From positions 1 through 64,000 of the forward strand of contig PEDN01001366.1 in the NCBI GenBank assembly GCA_003864495.1: a stretch of 64,000 bases of DNA, read 5' to 3'. A program made the position numbers and the translations under genes. Positions 49,801 to 62,719 of this stretch are shown here, piece by piece. Source of the stretch: Nemopilema nomurai. Taxonomy: Eukaryota > Cnidaria > Scyphozoa > Rhizostomeae > Rhizostomatidae. The notes beneath the pieces were generated by a model, which did no database searches, was not told the DNA's origin, and saw only the letters and a list, made by a program, of their open reading frames with translations. Each line of letters starts with the position of its first letter. Within the stretch, counting starts at the first letter, position 1.

Positions 49801-51118
49801 AAGCGAACACGCAAGACAAGCCTTCAATCTAATACTATTTTTGAATTAAACAGGTGGTAACTGGAAGTGAAGAATTCCTTGTCGCTGTTTTCCCAGCTCA
49901 TGACAAGTCAGATTGTAAGTTTCTCATCTTTTAAACTATCAAGTTCATTTGAAAGCAATGATGTTATGTGTGTTCATTTGATGTTGATCTTTAGTGTGTC
50001 CATATGATGTTTAGAAAGAAATTGCCATTGAAGAAAGATAATTTATGTGTTTTGACAAGCAAGAAGGCTGCTCAAAGGCAGATAACTTAACGTCCGCATA
50101 GAGATGACGGGTTGCTTTCAAATGAAGCTGTGGTGGACTGCAAAATACCAAACGGGACACCGTTCTCTCTACCCTGGGTACCAGCGTTCTCTCATGCTCC
50201 TTTGCCAACTTTGTCAACAATGCCCTTTCTTTTTTTAGCTTCAGAGTGGCTGTCACAATGTAATGCCAAATTTTGGCAGATTTGACGAAAATCAATTCTT
50301 TCAATTTTTTTGCATTTTGCTAGAGATTCTTAGAGGCGAGACACTTGCTTTTGTTCTTCCTTTGGAAACTAGATCAATATTATTTTGGTCACTAACGAAA
50401 TTTCAGAGCAGGTCGCTAAAACGAAGCACGCGACAGGGTGGCTGAATCACAATTAATTTCACTTCTCCGACTTGAATGTGGGTTCATAATCATCAACATC
50501 CCTGCAGGTGGTACATTTGTACTTGTTAATGAAGGCTCGCCTTCAGATGCCCACAGATGGATTCGACCATGGACGAAACAAATACAATTTTCCAAACGCG
50601 TAGAATGTGTACTGCTAACGTGGGACGTAGAATTTCCAACTTCTCAGATTACTTCTATTTCTAATTGACCAATATGACAGTACTCTTTGATATTTGCTAG
50701 ACATTTCTGTTTCCTGTTTACCATAATCTTGCTAACCAAGTCGATTGCTAACCAAGTCGATTATAAAGGGCGTGATTCAAAACATTTGGCGGCTCCACCC
50801 CAAGCATCCACCCGTTCATACCCCCCCCCCCCCTCTCACTGGTGGCTGGCACCGCCACTGACCGCGTGCTCCACGTACCCTACACCATGGTGCATAAGTT
50901 CACGATTCTGACACTGGGCATATTTTCTAACAGGTTCCTGGACAGACACACTGCCTTTGCACCACAAGGTTATGCTTGGTGTTTCCATATCAATTGGCCT
51001 TGCATTCATCGGCATCATAATTCGCTGCTGCTACAAACACCAACCATGCAAGTCGGCGAGGAAACACCAACGCAACGCTGAATCACAAAACCTTATGTCC
51101 CTAGAAACATCCATCTAA
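46881..51118 (+). CDS. Unrecognised type I membrane protein, paralog 2
   Basis: Five exons join perfectly: 46881-46959, 48799-49009, 49419-49518, 49854-49914 and 50934-51118, for 211 residues, with intron phases 1, 2, 0, 1 as in paralog 1 and a third exon of exactly the same length (100 bases). A basic N terminus and hydrophobic stretch (FLVILLVLIYASS) form a signal peptide. The extracellular part, about residues 27-162, has Cys in GDCF, YSCRVHQ, FEHCRK and SDCSW. The membrane segment is about 163-180, followed by a 31-residue tail that is Cys- and Lys/Arg-rich (RCCYKHQPCKSARKH). The tails of the two paralogs are unrelated, while HDKSD/GDKSD before the membrane is shared. No family recognised; the fold may be a small beta-rich domain, which is a guess. 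Confidence 0.82.
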
Positions 51119-51365
51119 TCTACCTGAAATAGGTTATTGATCGGCGAGTGTCAAGAAATGCGAGAAGTTCCCGAGAGTGATTGACAAAAAACGTGAAAAC
51201 TGGTGATACTTATGTGTATTGAGACCATTGTGTTTGAGTATGACGTCAAAAGCGATTCTTGTGATGCATCCTTATTTTGCTTATGCTCAAGTAAATTGCA
51301 CTTTGATCGCTGTAGTCTGTAAATACCACAAGCCTTTATTTGTGTAGATAGTTTTTCTGGTGCAT

Positions 51366-51371
51366 AATAAA
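51366..51371 (+). terminator. Polyadenylation signal of paralog 2
   Basis: AATAAA lies 248 bases after the TAA at 51116-51118. Confidence 0.45.
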
Positions 51372-51796
51372 AGCAATACCTTTAATAATGGACATATTTC
51401 GGAAGAATATGACGTCATTATTGCTACGTCACTCTTTGTTCTTGGAAAAGCAAACAATTTATTTCTAGCGATTGATAACCAATATTTAAAGGTCGTTATT
51501 TACAGTCCTGTTATTGAGTATGCATTTCGTACGCATGTCTAAAATGGTTTTGCATTAAAACTGTAATATTGAAACTTCTTCGAATTCATCTAAGTTGATA
51601 TGTGCCGTTTGAAATATTTGTTCGGTGGTCTCTAATGTCAAGGTCGTAGAATTTCGATTAAAGTTGACGGACATTTCGTTAAGACAGGAAAGATATCTTG
51701 AGGATTGATAACGGATAATAATTGATCTACTAGTCGAAAGACGTGGCATTGTTTTTCTCGTTTTATCTTTTGACTGGTAAATTTTCTCGTTCATGC

Positions 51797-51875
51797 ATGA
51801 TGTGTAATACTATCAGCTGGATGCTGTTGATCCTTTGGATTTCCAACAGCGTACAGAGCAAGAATAAACGGAAAG
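51797..51875 (+). other. Possible signal-peptide exon
   Basis: A frame from ATG at 51797 reads MMCNTISWMLLILWISNS followed by a basic stretch, with GTTAAT as a possible donor. The shape resembles the first exons of the two upstream membrane-protein genes, but no matching later exon was found before the kinase gene. Confidence 0.22.
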
Positions 51876-53422
51876 GTTAATGAATAATCAATCTACACTG
51901 ATGTTGTGAAGATAATGTGGCCTAAGTTGATCTTGCTTTTAAATCGATGGAGCTTATTAAGGTCGTCGGGCTCTTTGGCTCTTTGATTTACTGAAGGGAA
52001 ACAAAAGAAACACTCCAACACATTGCATCGCCCCGCAGCAAAGGTTATCACTTCAGTCGTCGCCGTTGGCAACGTAGGCAACGAAAATCAAAACGAGGCT
52101 CAGAAAGAAAATACGTTGTTTTCCAAGGAAATGGGACTTTCATTTGAGCTATTCAACTGACGAATCATCGAAATTTTATGCACCGTAGCCTAAATGCTTG
52201 GATAATTCTACCTGTAAAAATTAATTCTGGCCTTAAGGGTAAACTTGAAGTACTCTTGCACCAACCAAGTATGCCAACGTCATTTCTATCAAAACTACAC
52301 TATTCATTCGCTTGAGTGTCGTTACCCGAACAACAGAAAGCGATGTTTATGACACCGAAAAGCCAAAAAACTAGAGTGATCTCTTCTCGGGTGTCTGCGC
52401 CAATAGCAAGATTAGCATAAAATGTTTTCATCAAAATTTACAAGTGGTTCTTTTGAAAAACATCATTTTCTGCATATCAAAGTATTAGGGCGAAGTTGGC
52501 CTCCAAGCACTGACTTGAATCAGTTAAAAGATGATTAATCACTAATCACTCAATCAACCAGCCGCGGTTTCTTTTCTTGTTGTCTCGTTGTCAAGTGAAC
52601 GGTCCTTTATTTGAAAACAGTTTTGCTAAGTGGCAATGGTGTTGAATAATTAATTCCTTCAATCCTAACAAATTCACGTCATTGCTGCTGTAAAGGGAGA
52701 TACAAGGATTTGCTTGCCAAGATTTCCTAAGTGTTCGATAAATTCGCTGCTTGTTTTGAAAACAAGGGGCAGATGAAACTTTTGTGATTGATTTCAGAGA
52801 TTAGGCCTACTGTTTGCTTGGGCACAGCGGATTGAAATTGGAGGAGTTGTTACGAAACAGGAATCACTCTCGGCGCTGTGGTTTTGTGAAGGTTGAGCGA
52901 AAAGAGTCGAAAGAGTTTAACTTTCCTTCAAAAGATTACAGACTCGGACCGATGTTCTGAATAATGAAGAAGCCAGCGAAGGATGGTTCGCCCACAATAT
53001 CCGGCAATTTGACATTACAAAGATGGCGGAGAGCCTAAACATTGATTTTACTCCAAGGCGTTCGTTTCACTTTGCAAACTAGTTTGCCTTCTATTTAATG
53101 GAAGTTAAGTCAGTTTATACTAATATATTGATTGTTGACAAGAAGGAATGCAGTTGAATTCTTCGAGTTACCGGTTTCTAGGCTGAACTAGATGACCTAA
53201 TTTCGTCTCATTTCAATTGCTTTATTTTCAAAGAGAAGCCTTACTTGCCCACGTTAAATACCGGAACACTGCCGCCGAAATTATTCAACTCTTGTGTACT
53301 TCCAAAGACTTATATTAGGTTACCATTGGAGTTCCAAAGTTCATAATAAATTTGGCCTCCGATACTAGAGCTTACTTTGAAATATATTTGAGGAGTTATC
53401 TTCAAAAGAACTGTAGGTCAAA

Positions 53423-56400
53423 ATGCATCGTTACCGTATGATGAAGCAGCTTGGGGACGGAACATATGGATCAGTGGCACTGGCCAAGGCAACGGATACT
53501 GGAGAGACAGTTGCGATAAAAAAGTTAGTATATGTCCAGTAGTGAACTTAAACACGATAAAAATATTTATCTATCATTTGTGCGTCAGGATGCTGTTCTG
53601 ATAATTAATTTCTTACCCTTGTTCTATTCAGCATTTAAGGTTTACATGTTGGATCACTGTTGCTATGTAAAATGGCATCAATTAGGGGTCTTTGGCCTGA
53701 TAGGCTCTTGCATGCAAGTCTAAATACTAGAGAAAATCATATTAATTTCCTCTTGATGAATCTGCAATAATATTTAATAGCAGAGTTGATATAATTTTCT
53801 GCTTATTAGACCATGTGTTTATTTGCTTAACTTAGCTCAAAGGTGTTTACAATAGGTTAGATTCAGTTTCCCACAGTTACATGAAAGTTTTGAGATGAAT
53901 CCAATTGCTTGATCAGGCACATTTGTTTATTTTCTAACTTAGTGAGGGTGCAGAAATGTTATCCTTGTTCCTTGACTTGTATTCACAGCTCACTATCCAC
54001 CTTCAGTTATGCATCTTTTGTTTTCACCCAAAGCTGGCTGATAACTATTCAACAGTGACCTTGGTTCTTCTGATATCTTATTGGCCCTTTCCAAAGATTA
54101 TAAGCCTTTAATTCTCCGGCAGCCTTGTCTCATTTTAACAGGGCGCTTGTGATTAAAAGTGCAAGATATCTCTTGTTCAATAGCTCTGGGTGATGTCATG
54201 GTTTGATCTCTACCTTAATCCTTCCCTTCACTGAAGCTTCATCCACAAAAAATTTTCAATATTACTTCTAGTTAGAATTGGAACACAAAGCTAAGAGAAA
54301 ATCTTGTTATTCTTAATCCTGGTTATTTTCATCAGACCACCTTAGTTTGTCAGTATAAGCAGACACTGTCTTTTCATTCACTGACCTTTGATTGATAGTG
54401 GATGTTAAACACCAATATTTAAGTAATGAAGCATAACACAACTGTCTCTATTGCAGATGTGTGACCTTTTCCTTACATTTTTTAAATGTGAGGAAACCTG
54501 TTATGAATTTAGAGGCCTCAAATAGAGTTGGGGTATCACATTTTCTGTAGGTGCAAGACTTTCTGCAAAAAATGTTCAACTACCTTAGAATTGAATTTTT
54601 AGCCAATTATTTTTCTTAACAATAGGAAACTGTTTATAAAACAAAACTGATTTTAAAGCCTTATCACTTTGGCATTAAGAATTCCATTAGAATGCATTTT
54701 GATCCCTAAACATGATAAAATCTGTATTGTTTTTTCTGGTTTCATCCAATCTAACTTTGTTTTTATTTATAATAGAGATATTTTCCATACAAATGGAAAT
54801 AGAAGCATCTTTAGAATATTCAATTGTTTTCCATTTATGTAGCGTGAACATTCTTCAAAATGCTTTAAGTTGTGCTTAAGAATAGGATCAATGAATCACC
54901 CCCTCTCTCTCTCTCACCAGAATGAAGAAGAAGTTTTACTCATGGGAAGAGTGCATGAATCTGAGGGAAGTTAAGGTGGGTGCCTTTTTGCCTGAAATGA
55001 TCCAAATTTACTATTTCTGATATTTGACAATGCACATTTTTTGAATTTTCATATGAATTCATGATACAGCTGTATGCTTAGATTTTTATGCACTAGCTCT
55101 CTTTGAATACTGGGTAATTCAAGTTTTTTTTATATTTTTCAGTCTCTTAGGAAGCTGAATCATGCCAATGTTGTTAAGCTGAAAGAAGTCATCAGAGAAA
55201 ATGATCAACTTTTCTTTGTTTTTGAATATATGAAAGAAAATCTATATCAACTGATGAAAAATAGGTTTGTAGAATTCCAGTTTTTTCAACATCTCCCAAA
55301 TCAAACTTACACCTCTTTCTGCATTTTGCTGTATTTATCTTATTTTTTGCTAGAAATACTGTTATGCCAGACATATGTTATTTAAGGATCTTAGACTAAT
55401 CTTTTCATAGTTTACCATATACCACATGTAATGTTAGGTAATGAAAAATAATAGCTTTACGGGCGTTTCTTCTTCAGTGGAAAATTTAGATTTATATTAG
55501 CACCATTTGCATCATAAACTTGCATTTTTGTTTAATGACTGTCTGACTATGAATTTTTGTTTTTCTAGAGATAGACTATTCCCAGAATCAGTAGTGAGAA
55601 ATATATCATACCAGATGTTACAAGGAGTAGCATTCATGCACAAAAATGGTAAATATCAGTTTCTCTACCAGCTCAAAACTACAGAATTATACTTGCACAT
55701 AATGGCTATCTCTATTTACATTATTCGCTGCATGCTTAAAGAGTGCATAGTAATCTTGCTGTACCATATTATAATATAAATGCGTTTTCCAGGATTTTTC
55801 CATCGAGATATGAAACCTGAAAATGTTTTGTGCAGTGGACCAGAACTTGTAAAAATTGCAGATCTTGGGCTTGCCAGGGAGATAAGGTCGAGACCTCCAT
55901 ATACAGATTATGTCTCTACACGATGGTAAGCTTGTACACTTAATCAGTCAATCTCTTTTAACTGACAACTTTCTATTCACAGTACTGTTTGTTCTTAAAA
56001 TAGCAGCAACTAGCCAGCAATGTTGTTATTTTTATTAGCCTCTTGTAAAATTCTATATTTGATGTTGCTTTTTTGATAATATGAATGTAAGTGTCAGACA
56101 TGCACAAAGAGTTCAAAGAACAGAGAGAGCTAAAACGGTCTAACCAGTATTTTGAATCTTTTGAATGGTAAGATTTCTATTCAAGGATAGACACCTATTT
56201 TGAGCGTGTTTTTAAAGTCAAACTTGTCAGAATAATGTATAATTATGCACACAGTTGCTGAGTTCTTTAGAGTTTGCTGTTATTGTAATTGTTGTGTGGA
56301 ATTCTTCCGCACACATGTCTAATTGTTCTAACGCCATCCCGTGTCTACATCAGTTCTTTATGGTTGCTTCCAATTACTTTTTCGCTGAATCGAACTTGAT

Positions 56401-59400
56401 TGTGGCTTAGACACATTGTTCTAAGTTATAGTCACTTTCTTTCAAAAACATAACATTACCTTATGTTTCCTGTACCGCTTCAAATGAAGACAGCAGCTGT
56501 TTTTTCGATCCTGTTAAGCGGAATATTTCAATCATTCAACCGACTTTTTTAAATTCTGCTGTAATTCATACTCTCAGACTGATTCGCGTCGCACTTAAGA
56601 TACCCATGTCATGTTTTTTACCGTCCTAGCTGACCATGCAAAGCTAACTTGTTAAATAAGCTGCGGATGCTTGTAGGGAATTCGCTACTGAGAATTGGAT
56701 CGGGGTAGTGGCTGTAGGTTTCAAGTCATAAGTTTAAAGAGTAATAAAAAACATTCAGTCGCCAAATATTGTGCTTTTTGAACTGTTCACACCGAATTTC
56801 CTGTCGAAGTTGTGCGCAAATATTTTCTCGGGTAGCTTTGAGTTTTGGGGAAAGTTTGCTAAAATTCTTATGCAATAAAAGCATTTCGACGTCCAGTTTT
56901 AGGGAATAGTTTTCTTTGAATAGAGTCACAAGCTGCTTTGTGTTGGGTTGCTATGGGCGATGTAGTGCAACTGGTCAATCGATGTATCACAAACCAATAT
57001 TGATGGCTGATAATCCTTAGCAAACAAACTTTTGTGGATGCCATGTAAGATGTGACTGTATCTTGGAAAAGCTATGATTCCCGTCAAAACAGTCTAACAA
57101 CAACGGTATCCCAGCATGCAACTGAATGACGTTGAATTTAACCGTCCTCTCTGATGCGTCAAAGTCCTCTGTAATTTCCATTGTACATTGTTGATCTGTT
57201 ACAGCTCTCACAAGTAGGCGACTACGGTCAACGCAAGAGGGATTTGTTATCAAAATTCTTAGTACACGCCCGTTTTCAAACGATTAAGATCTTTGAAGCG
57301 CTGACAATGACCGCATATGCTTTAGCAAATGTAACCATAATATGGTTTTTAGAACCTCACAGCAACAACAGTGTCTGTTTACTACTTCTGAACCTTTCTC
57401 CTATTTTTTTCATCAAAACCGATCTCTACCCCCCAGGTATCGTGCCCCGGAAGTCCTTCTTCGATCAACCAATTACAGCTCACCGATCGACATATTCGCC
57501 ATCGGCTGTATCATGGCTGAAACCTATACACTGCGACCGTTGTTTCCTGGAAGCAGTGAAGTTGACATGATCTTCAAATTGTGCTCAGTTCTTGGAACTC
57601 CAGCCAAGGTACTTGCCCATTGCTATCTGCTGCGTCCAGAAAATTGTCCTTTCAAGAAAAAAGATTTATTTTTTATACTAATTCACTCTCATTTTCTCAA
57701 TAAATAGGTTTTTTATAATTGAATTAAAAAGCATTTTCCTCTCAAATGCATCACTTTTTATCTACTTTCCATCATTTAGCCTTTCATCTTTAATCGTGTG
57801 CTTCCTCTTTTTGTTAGTGTTTAAGCGTTTCATCGTGTATTTCATTTCGCGACATCAGTACACATTCGATCCTTCTGGTTAATTTTAGCGGCAGAGCTAT
57901 TAAGCTTTATCTTAAAATCATTGAAAATACGACGTTGAGCGGTTTTGCTTGTTTGAAAGACGGTTAAGTATTCACAATGAGTCCAGTCACAACGCATTAA
58001 ATATTGATCTCAATTCAGCTTTACCAAGAAAATAAATTAATGATCTAATTATTTTGTTTTTAGCAGGTCTTTTAAAACACCACTAACAATCATTTTTGTT
58101 TTGCCATTGCCTTGAACCTAATTTTTTCGATCCCCCAATCTTTAATTGTCATCTGTCCGTAGGATGATTGGCCCGAGGGTTATCAGCTCGCGGCTGCCAT
58201 GAACTTCAAGTTTCCTCAGATGGTACGTCCACTTCATGATCATATGCTTTGGCTATTTCTTCGAGCATAAAATCGGTACCCAACATCTTTAAACAGACAC
58301 CTATGTACAATAGTACGAACAATAATAGGTAGTATGGAACAATCATGTGTACAAAAAACGCGCCCTGGGAGATCCCCACCCCCCCCCCCCATGTCTCATT
58401 AGGTGCATTCAATGGTCCATGTCCTTTTTTCTGGAGCTTACCTGTAAAAAGAAGAGCAGTTTTCGTGGGCCTTTCCTGCACCCAATCAAATATTCTATAA
58501 TGAGTTTGGTCTGACGAATTGCATCATTGAATCAAGGTTGTAGCAAAGTGATTGAGAAATCAGTGGAATCATAGGTTGTAGTAAAATGACTGATCGATCA
58601 ATTGAATCATAGATTGAAGTAAAGTGGTTGACCGATCAGTTGAATCATAGGTTGTTGCGGGTGGCTGTATAAAGCTCTTTTATAGAAATCACTTGTTTAG
58701 TTAGCTGTTTCTTTGACTGGAGCAATGAAACAGTTTCTCATTGACGTGGCATTGTGGGAAGCTTCGCTGTTGCTAATTCAGAACTGAGCATACACGTGCT
58801 TATATAGAACTTAACATCAGTTTGTTATCAGTGCAAACAATTATCCACTACCATAGTGGCAATTTATGAATTTCCAGATTATTGAATGAAAATAAATTGG
58901 GCAGTATACCTAAAAATGATTTTTGATCTGTCATAACCTGAAGATGATTTTAGAATGATGTCTTTAAGGTTAATGAAGTTTTGTTTATTATTTTGTCTCC
59001 TTTCCTTTGGTTAGGTGTCAACACCTTTGAAGCAGCTGATACCGAACGCAAGCCCAGAGGGTATCCAGCTTGTGCAAGACATGTTGCAGTGGGACCCGAA
59101 GAAGCGGCCCACCGCCAACCAAGCACTGAAGTACCCTTACTTCCAAGTGGGACAAAACATTCAGCGTGCGCGGATAGCCAAGCGCATCTCTGTCGTCGAC
59201 CGCGCGGACCAAGGAGGCCGCTTCGACATGCCCGCGCGGGAGGCAGAAAACAGAAAAACATATGAACTAGAAAAGAAGGATAGTCACGTCAGTGTGAAGG
59301 AGAGCGGCGATTTTGGCGATTTTAGCTTTGGTGACGCGCCGTCAAAGCCATTGGGATTTCCGAGTAAGCCGACATTTGAAGCGAAGAAAAAGCAGAGTCT

Positions 59401-62320
59401 GGGAAGAAAGCACTCTGATGACCTTGGCGAATTCGACTTCGATGAATTGGACACATCGTTTTCAAAATCTCGATTTCCAAGCTTGAAGAAAATGGTATGC
59501 CAAACTTTTTATTTAGTGTTTGTTCATTAGAAGATCAAAAATGATGGTCCATATAAGTGTATCCTTTACTGTAGCAATTATCAACCGGAAAATATTGAGC
59601 TTTCACAATATTCAATCCAGAGAAGTGTGATGAAATACATTATCGCATTATTATTCATGGCATTACATTATATTATACTTTATAATTTCCCTTTATGCTA
59701 TAGTGTTTTATATTATCCTTTATTATATTATTTCGAGTTATATACTTTCATTCCATATTTCTATATTTCATTCTGTTATATTTTATTATGCTTTTTATGC
59801 CATACTTTATTATGCTAGTTTATACCTTGTGATTTTATATTTAATTGCATTATTTATATCGGGCTATGTTATATTGTATCATTACATGTACGTATACATA
59901 TACACTGTTTTTTATTGTTTGCGTGTTTTGGTTATATTTTGTCATATTCCACTCCATCCCAAAGCATATTCTATGATGATAAATTGAATTTCGCTGTTTA
60001 AGTTTTTTTTACTTTTCTAAATCACATGCCATTTTTACTACACCTTTTTCTATGATACACTGTGTTGGTATGCCATGAAATACCTCAGAATAACTGAAGA
60101 TAATAATATAGTTGTTTATCTGTGATATTTCAGCACCCGATTTCAAAGCAACCGACCCTAGACGTTTTCCAGTGAGTATTCGTTTTATTCTTCGCTGATT
60201 CGAGCTTTCCTCCTGTTTTAGTTCAAGTAATCTCGCAAAATTTCACAAGTCTGTGGCGACAACAACCGTAACACTGAAGATGGAGAACGGGAACTTCAAA
60301 ATTCTTAAAAGACTCGGGCGTTTATACCCAGCCATGTTCAATACAAACTTAATTTTTTTAAATTTGCAAACTTCCGCGTTTGTCAGTTTGTAGAAATTTG
60401 ATTTTTCTTGAAAATGTAATTTTCTTCGTTTGGATTGCGTATAACGCGGCATTAATGTAAATACTGTTGTTAAGTAAAAAATTTATATTGAGTAAGTTTT
60501 GAATATGAAAGATGCAAAAATTAATTTGCCTTCTTTTATCTCTAAATTAATCCTTCTATTAATGTAATTGTGAGACTTTGTCAACGACGCGTGCAATCTC
60601 ATCGAGGTTTCCTTTCTGGCTGATGTTTCTTCCAGAGATGCTTGCTTGGGGTTGTTTTTGTGATTGCACTTAAGTATTGACTGATTGAAGTTTTTGCCAG
60701 TCAAATTTGCCAAGATATACTGTTGCTGGAAATACTCTTGATGGTGTCGAACAATCGTAGGTCTGCGTGTGTTATCTTTTGTATGATTTTGAATATCTAG
60801 TTAATTGTTGTGGTTTGTGACTAATTGTAAGATTTCGTTCAATTTTCGTCTTTTTGCCCGAATTATGACATGATCCCGCTTTTTTTGATCAGAGGGAAAG
60901 AAAATCAAGAGAAGTCGATGTTGCCAAGCCTCGCAACCAGAAAGGAGAGCTCTTCGAAGAAGACTCCAGGATCTGCAAAGCAGCATTACTTGCAGCGGTC
61001 TCGTTACTATCCTGGTGCACCGACCCGAGACTTATCCAACATGGGCATTGAAGGGAAAGTGTACGATTTGGGATCCGGGAAGAAGGTTGTTGAATTGACA
61101 TCAGGAAGTGTAAAGGGCTCGGCTAGGGGTGGCTATGTACCCTCGTTTGACGAGAAGAAAAAGCCAGTTGGCATTGTGGGTAAGTTAACCGGATTTGATT
61201 CTTTTTGGATGTTTTATTTCGTCTGATAATGCCATTTGAAACATATTTTCTACTGTTAGTCGGATTGACGTTTCGATAAACTTTAATGCTTTTTCTTGCT
61301 ATTTCTGCACCGTTTTATTTTCACAGGGAAATGTCCATCAAACTTCCTTTTCAGCCATGCGTCTAGCTCGTGGTCTCTATTTCCCTTTCCTTCATTTTAA
61401 GTCATGTTAATAAATTGTTATGTAAATGAAACATCTATGTTTTAATCATGCTTTTGTTCTTCTTCTTTGAAGCTTTCGAATCAAGGCTATTTCAGACAAG
61501 ATAGTCTTGGCCTTTTTTCCCCTCTGCCCTCATCTATCATTCATTTTCAAATATATGCTCTCATCTGGTTAGTTTTTAAATATTCTTCACCTTACAAAGT
61601 GTTTCATTGTCTTCCCTTTATTCCCCTACTTAGCCTTGCTTTCATCCACATTTCGAGGTTCTTCTTTTTTAAGCCTCTTGGACATTTGATTTATATGTTC
61701 GAATTTACAATTCTATTTTTGTTTTTCCCAAAGGTGCTCCAGGGGCCCCCCAGTCATATTCATCTTGGAAACCCTCGAACATTGCCCAGCGGGGCGTGTC
61801 CTATCAACCTCCCGCGGCACAACCCGAGAGAGCGCGGGTCGGCATACATGGAAGAACCGATTGGACGGCCAAGTAAGAAATTTCTTTACATGTTTGTGTT
61901 TTCCACTGTTTATCTACCTAGATGTTTTAGAAATTAGGAAAAACCAGAAAACCTGGAATTTGCTTGAGAATACTAGCGAAAAGGCTGAGGGGCGTAGAGG
62001 AATGTTTTCCGTGGCTTTTGTTTCCACAATCTACGGACCACTCACTTCCTTGCCCTACATGGTTTAACAGCTTGCCTCGTCCTACAAGTTCTTTATTCAA
62101 GTCAATGTTTCTACTCTAATTTAGTAAGTGTGAGGTTGGAGCTGGAGTCGAGGGCTATTTATCTTCTGCGTCTCATGGAAAGCTTTTAGGCGTTGCCCAA
62201 TTCATCGAAATTTTCTCACGATTATTTTAATAAACCTGCTTTGAACAAGGAAATAGATTGAATTTAGACATTCACTCGTGATGTTTTCTTTATCCAAGGT
62301 ATGGTGGTAACCGGTTCTGA
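53423..62320 (+). CDS. MAK/CILK1 (RCK family) ciliary protein kinase
   Basis: RCK kinases regulate cilium length and intraflagellar transport turnaround. Twelve exons join in phase: 53423-53523, 54921-54975, 55143-55264, 55569-55648, 55793-55925, 57437-57608, 58163-58222, 59015-59494, 60134-60171, 60893-61179, 61734-61872 and 62299-62320, for 562 residues (human MAK and CILK1 are about 620-630). The kinase domain is residues 4-284: glycine loop GDGTYGSV (11-18), Lys33, HRD 123-125, DLG 143-145 in place of DFG, and the activation TDY at 157-159. The C-terminal tail is low-complexity but carries the conserved AKQHYL..SRYYPG block, a YVPSF block and the terminal [11 protein letters not shown]. 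It is equally similar to MAK and CILK1 and probably predates their split. The first intron is 1.4 kb, intron 5 is 1.5 kb. Confidence 0.95.
59620..59900. repeat. A+T-rich low-complexity stretch in MAK/CILK1 intron 8
   Basis: Irregular TTATATTATTTCAT-like words dominate this stretch. Open frames here encode only Tyr/Ile/Leu/Phe-rich sequence and are composition artefacts. Confidence 0.6.
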
Positions 62321-62412
62321 AGTTTTGAAATTTGTTCAGCATATGAAAATCACCAGCTGACCAAGGATGTTCTTAGTTTGGAACTCTAGATGCTATCTGT
62401 GGTTTTCTTGTA

Positions 62413-62418
62413 AATAAA
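62413..62418 (+). terminator. Polyadenylation signal of the MAK/CILK1 gene
   Basis: AATAAA lies 92 bases after the TGA at 62318-62320. Confidence 0.6.
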
Positions 62419-62719
62419 TGTACCCGCAAAATATCTCCAAAATTTTCAGTAGCTGCTCACTTTAGAAAGCAGTCAGATTTTATCTTTTTATTTAAAGTTG
62501 TTGATAAAAGATTTGGTATGTCATTTACGATTACCATAACTTCAAGCCCACATTTCGAAGTTTGTTTCTTCCATCATTGCTTAGTTTAATCGGCTTTCTA
62601 ATTCCCACTGACACTGACAAGAAATGCCAAAGTACAGTCACCATATCTCCGACCCCTTGGGTGTTTAGTTGTTGAGCCCTAAAGCAAGCTCCTCTTGTAA
62701 AGCTATATACCTATCTTGA

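Larger units (their letters stand above)
51119..53422. other. Intergenic region before the MAK/CILK1 gene
   Basis: The first part holds the 3' end of paralog 2. A secretory-looking first exon may start at 51797. The rest (about 52150-53400) shows no gene or repeat I can support and should include the kinase promoter. Confidence 0.4.

Noticed and set aside
57181..57570. 129-codon frame overlapping MAK/CILK1 exon 6
   Set aside because: The kinase frame of exon 6 is certain; this one is a shadow that extends into the intron.
59015..59265. Overlapping frames on both strands in MAK/CILK1 exon 8
   Set aside because: They are shadows of the G+C-richer kinase exon, whose own frame continues the conserved kinase C-lobe.
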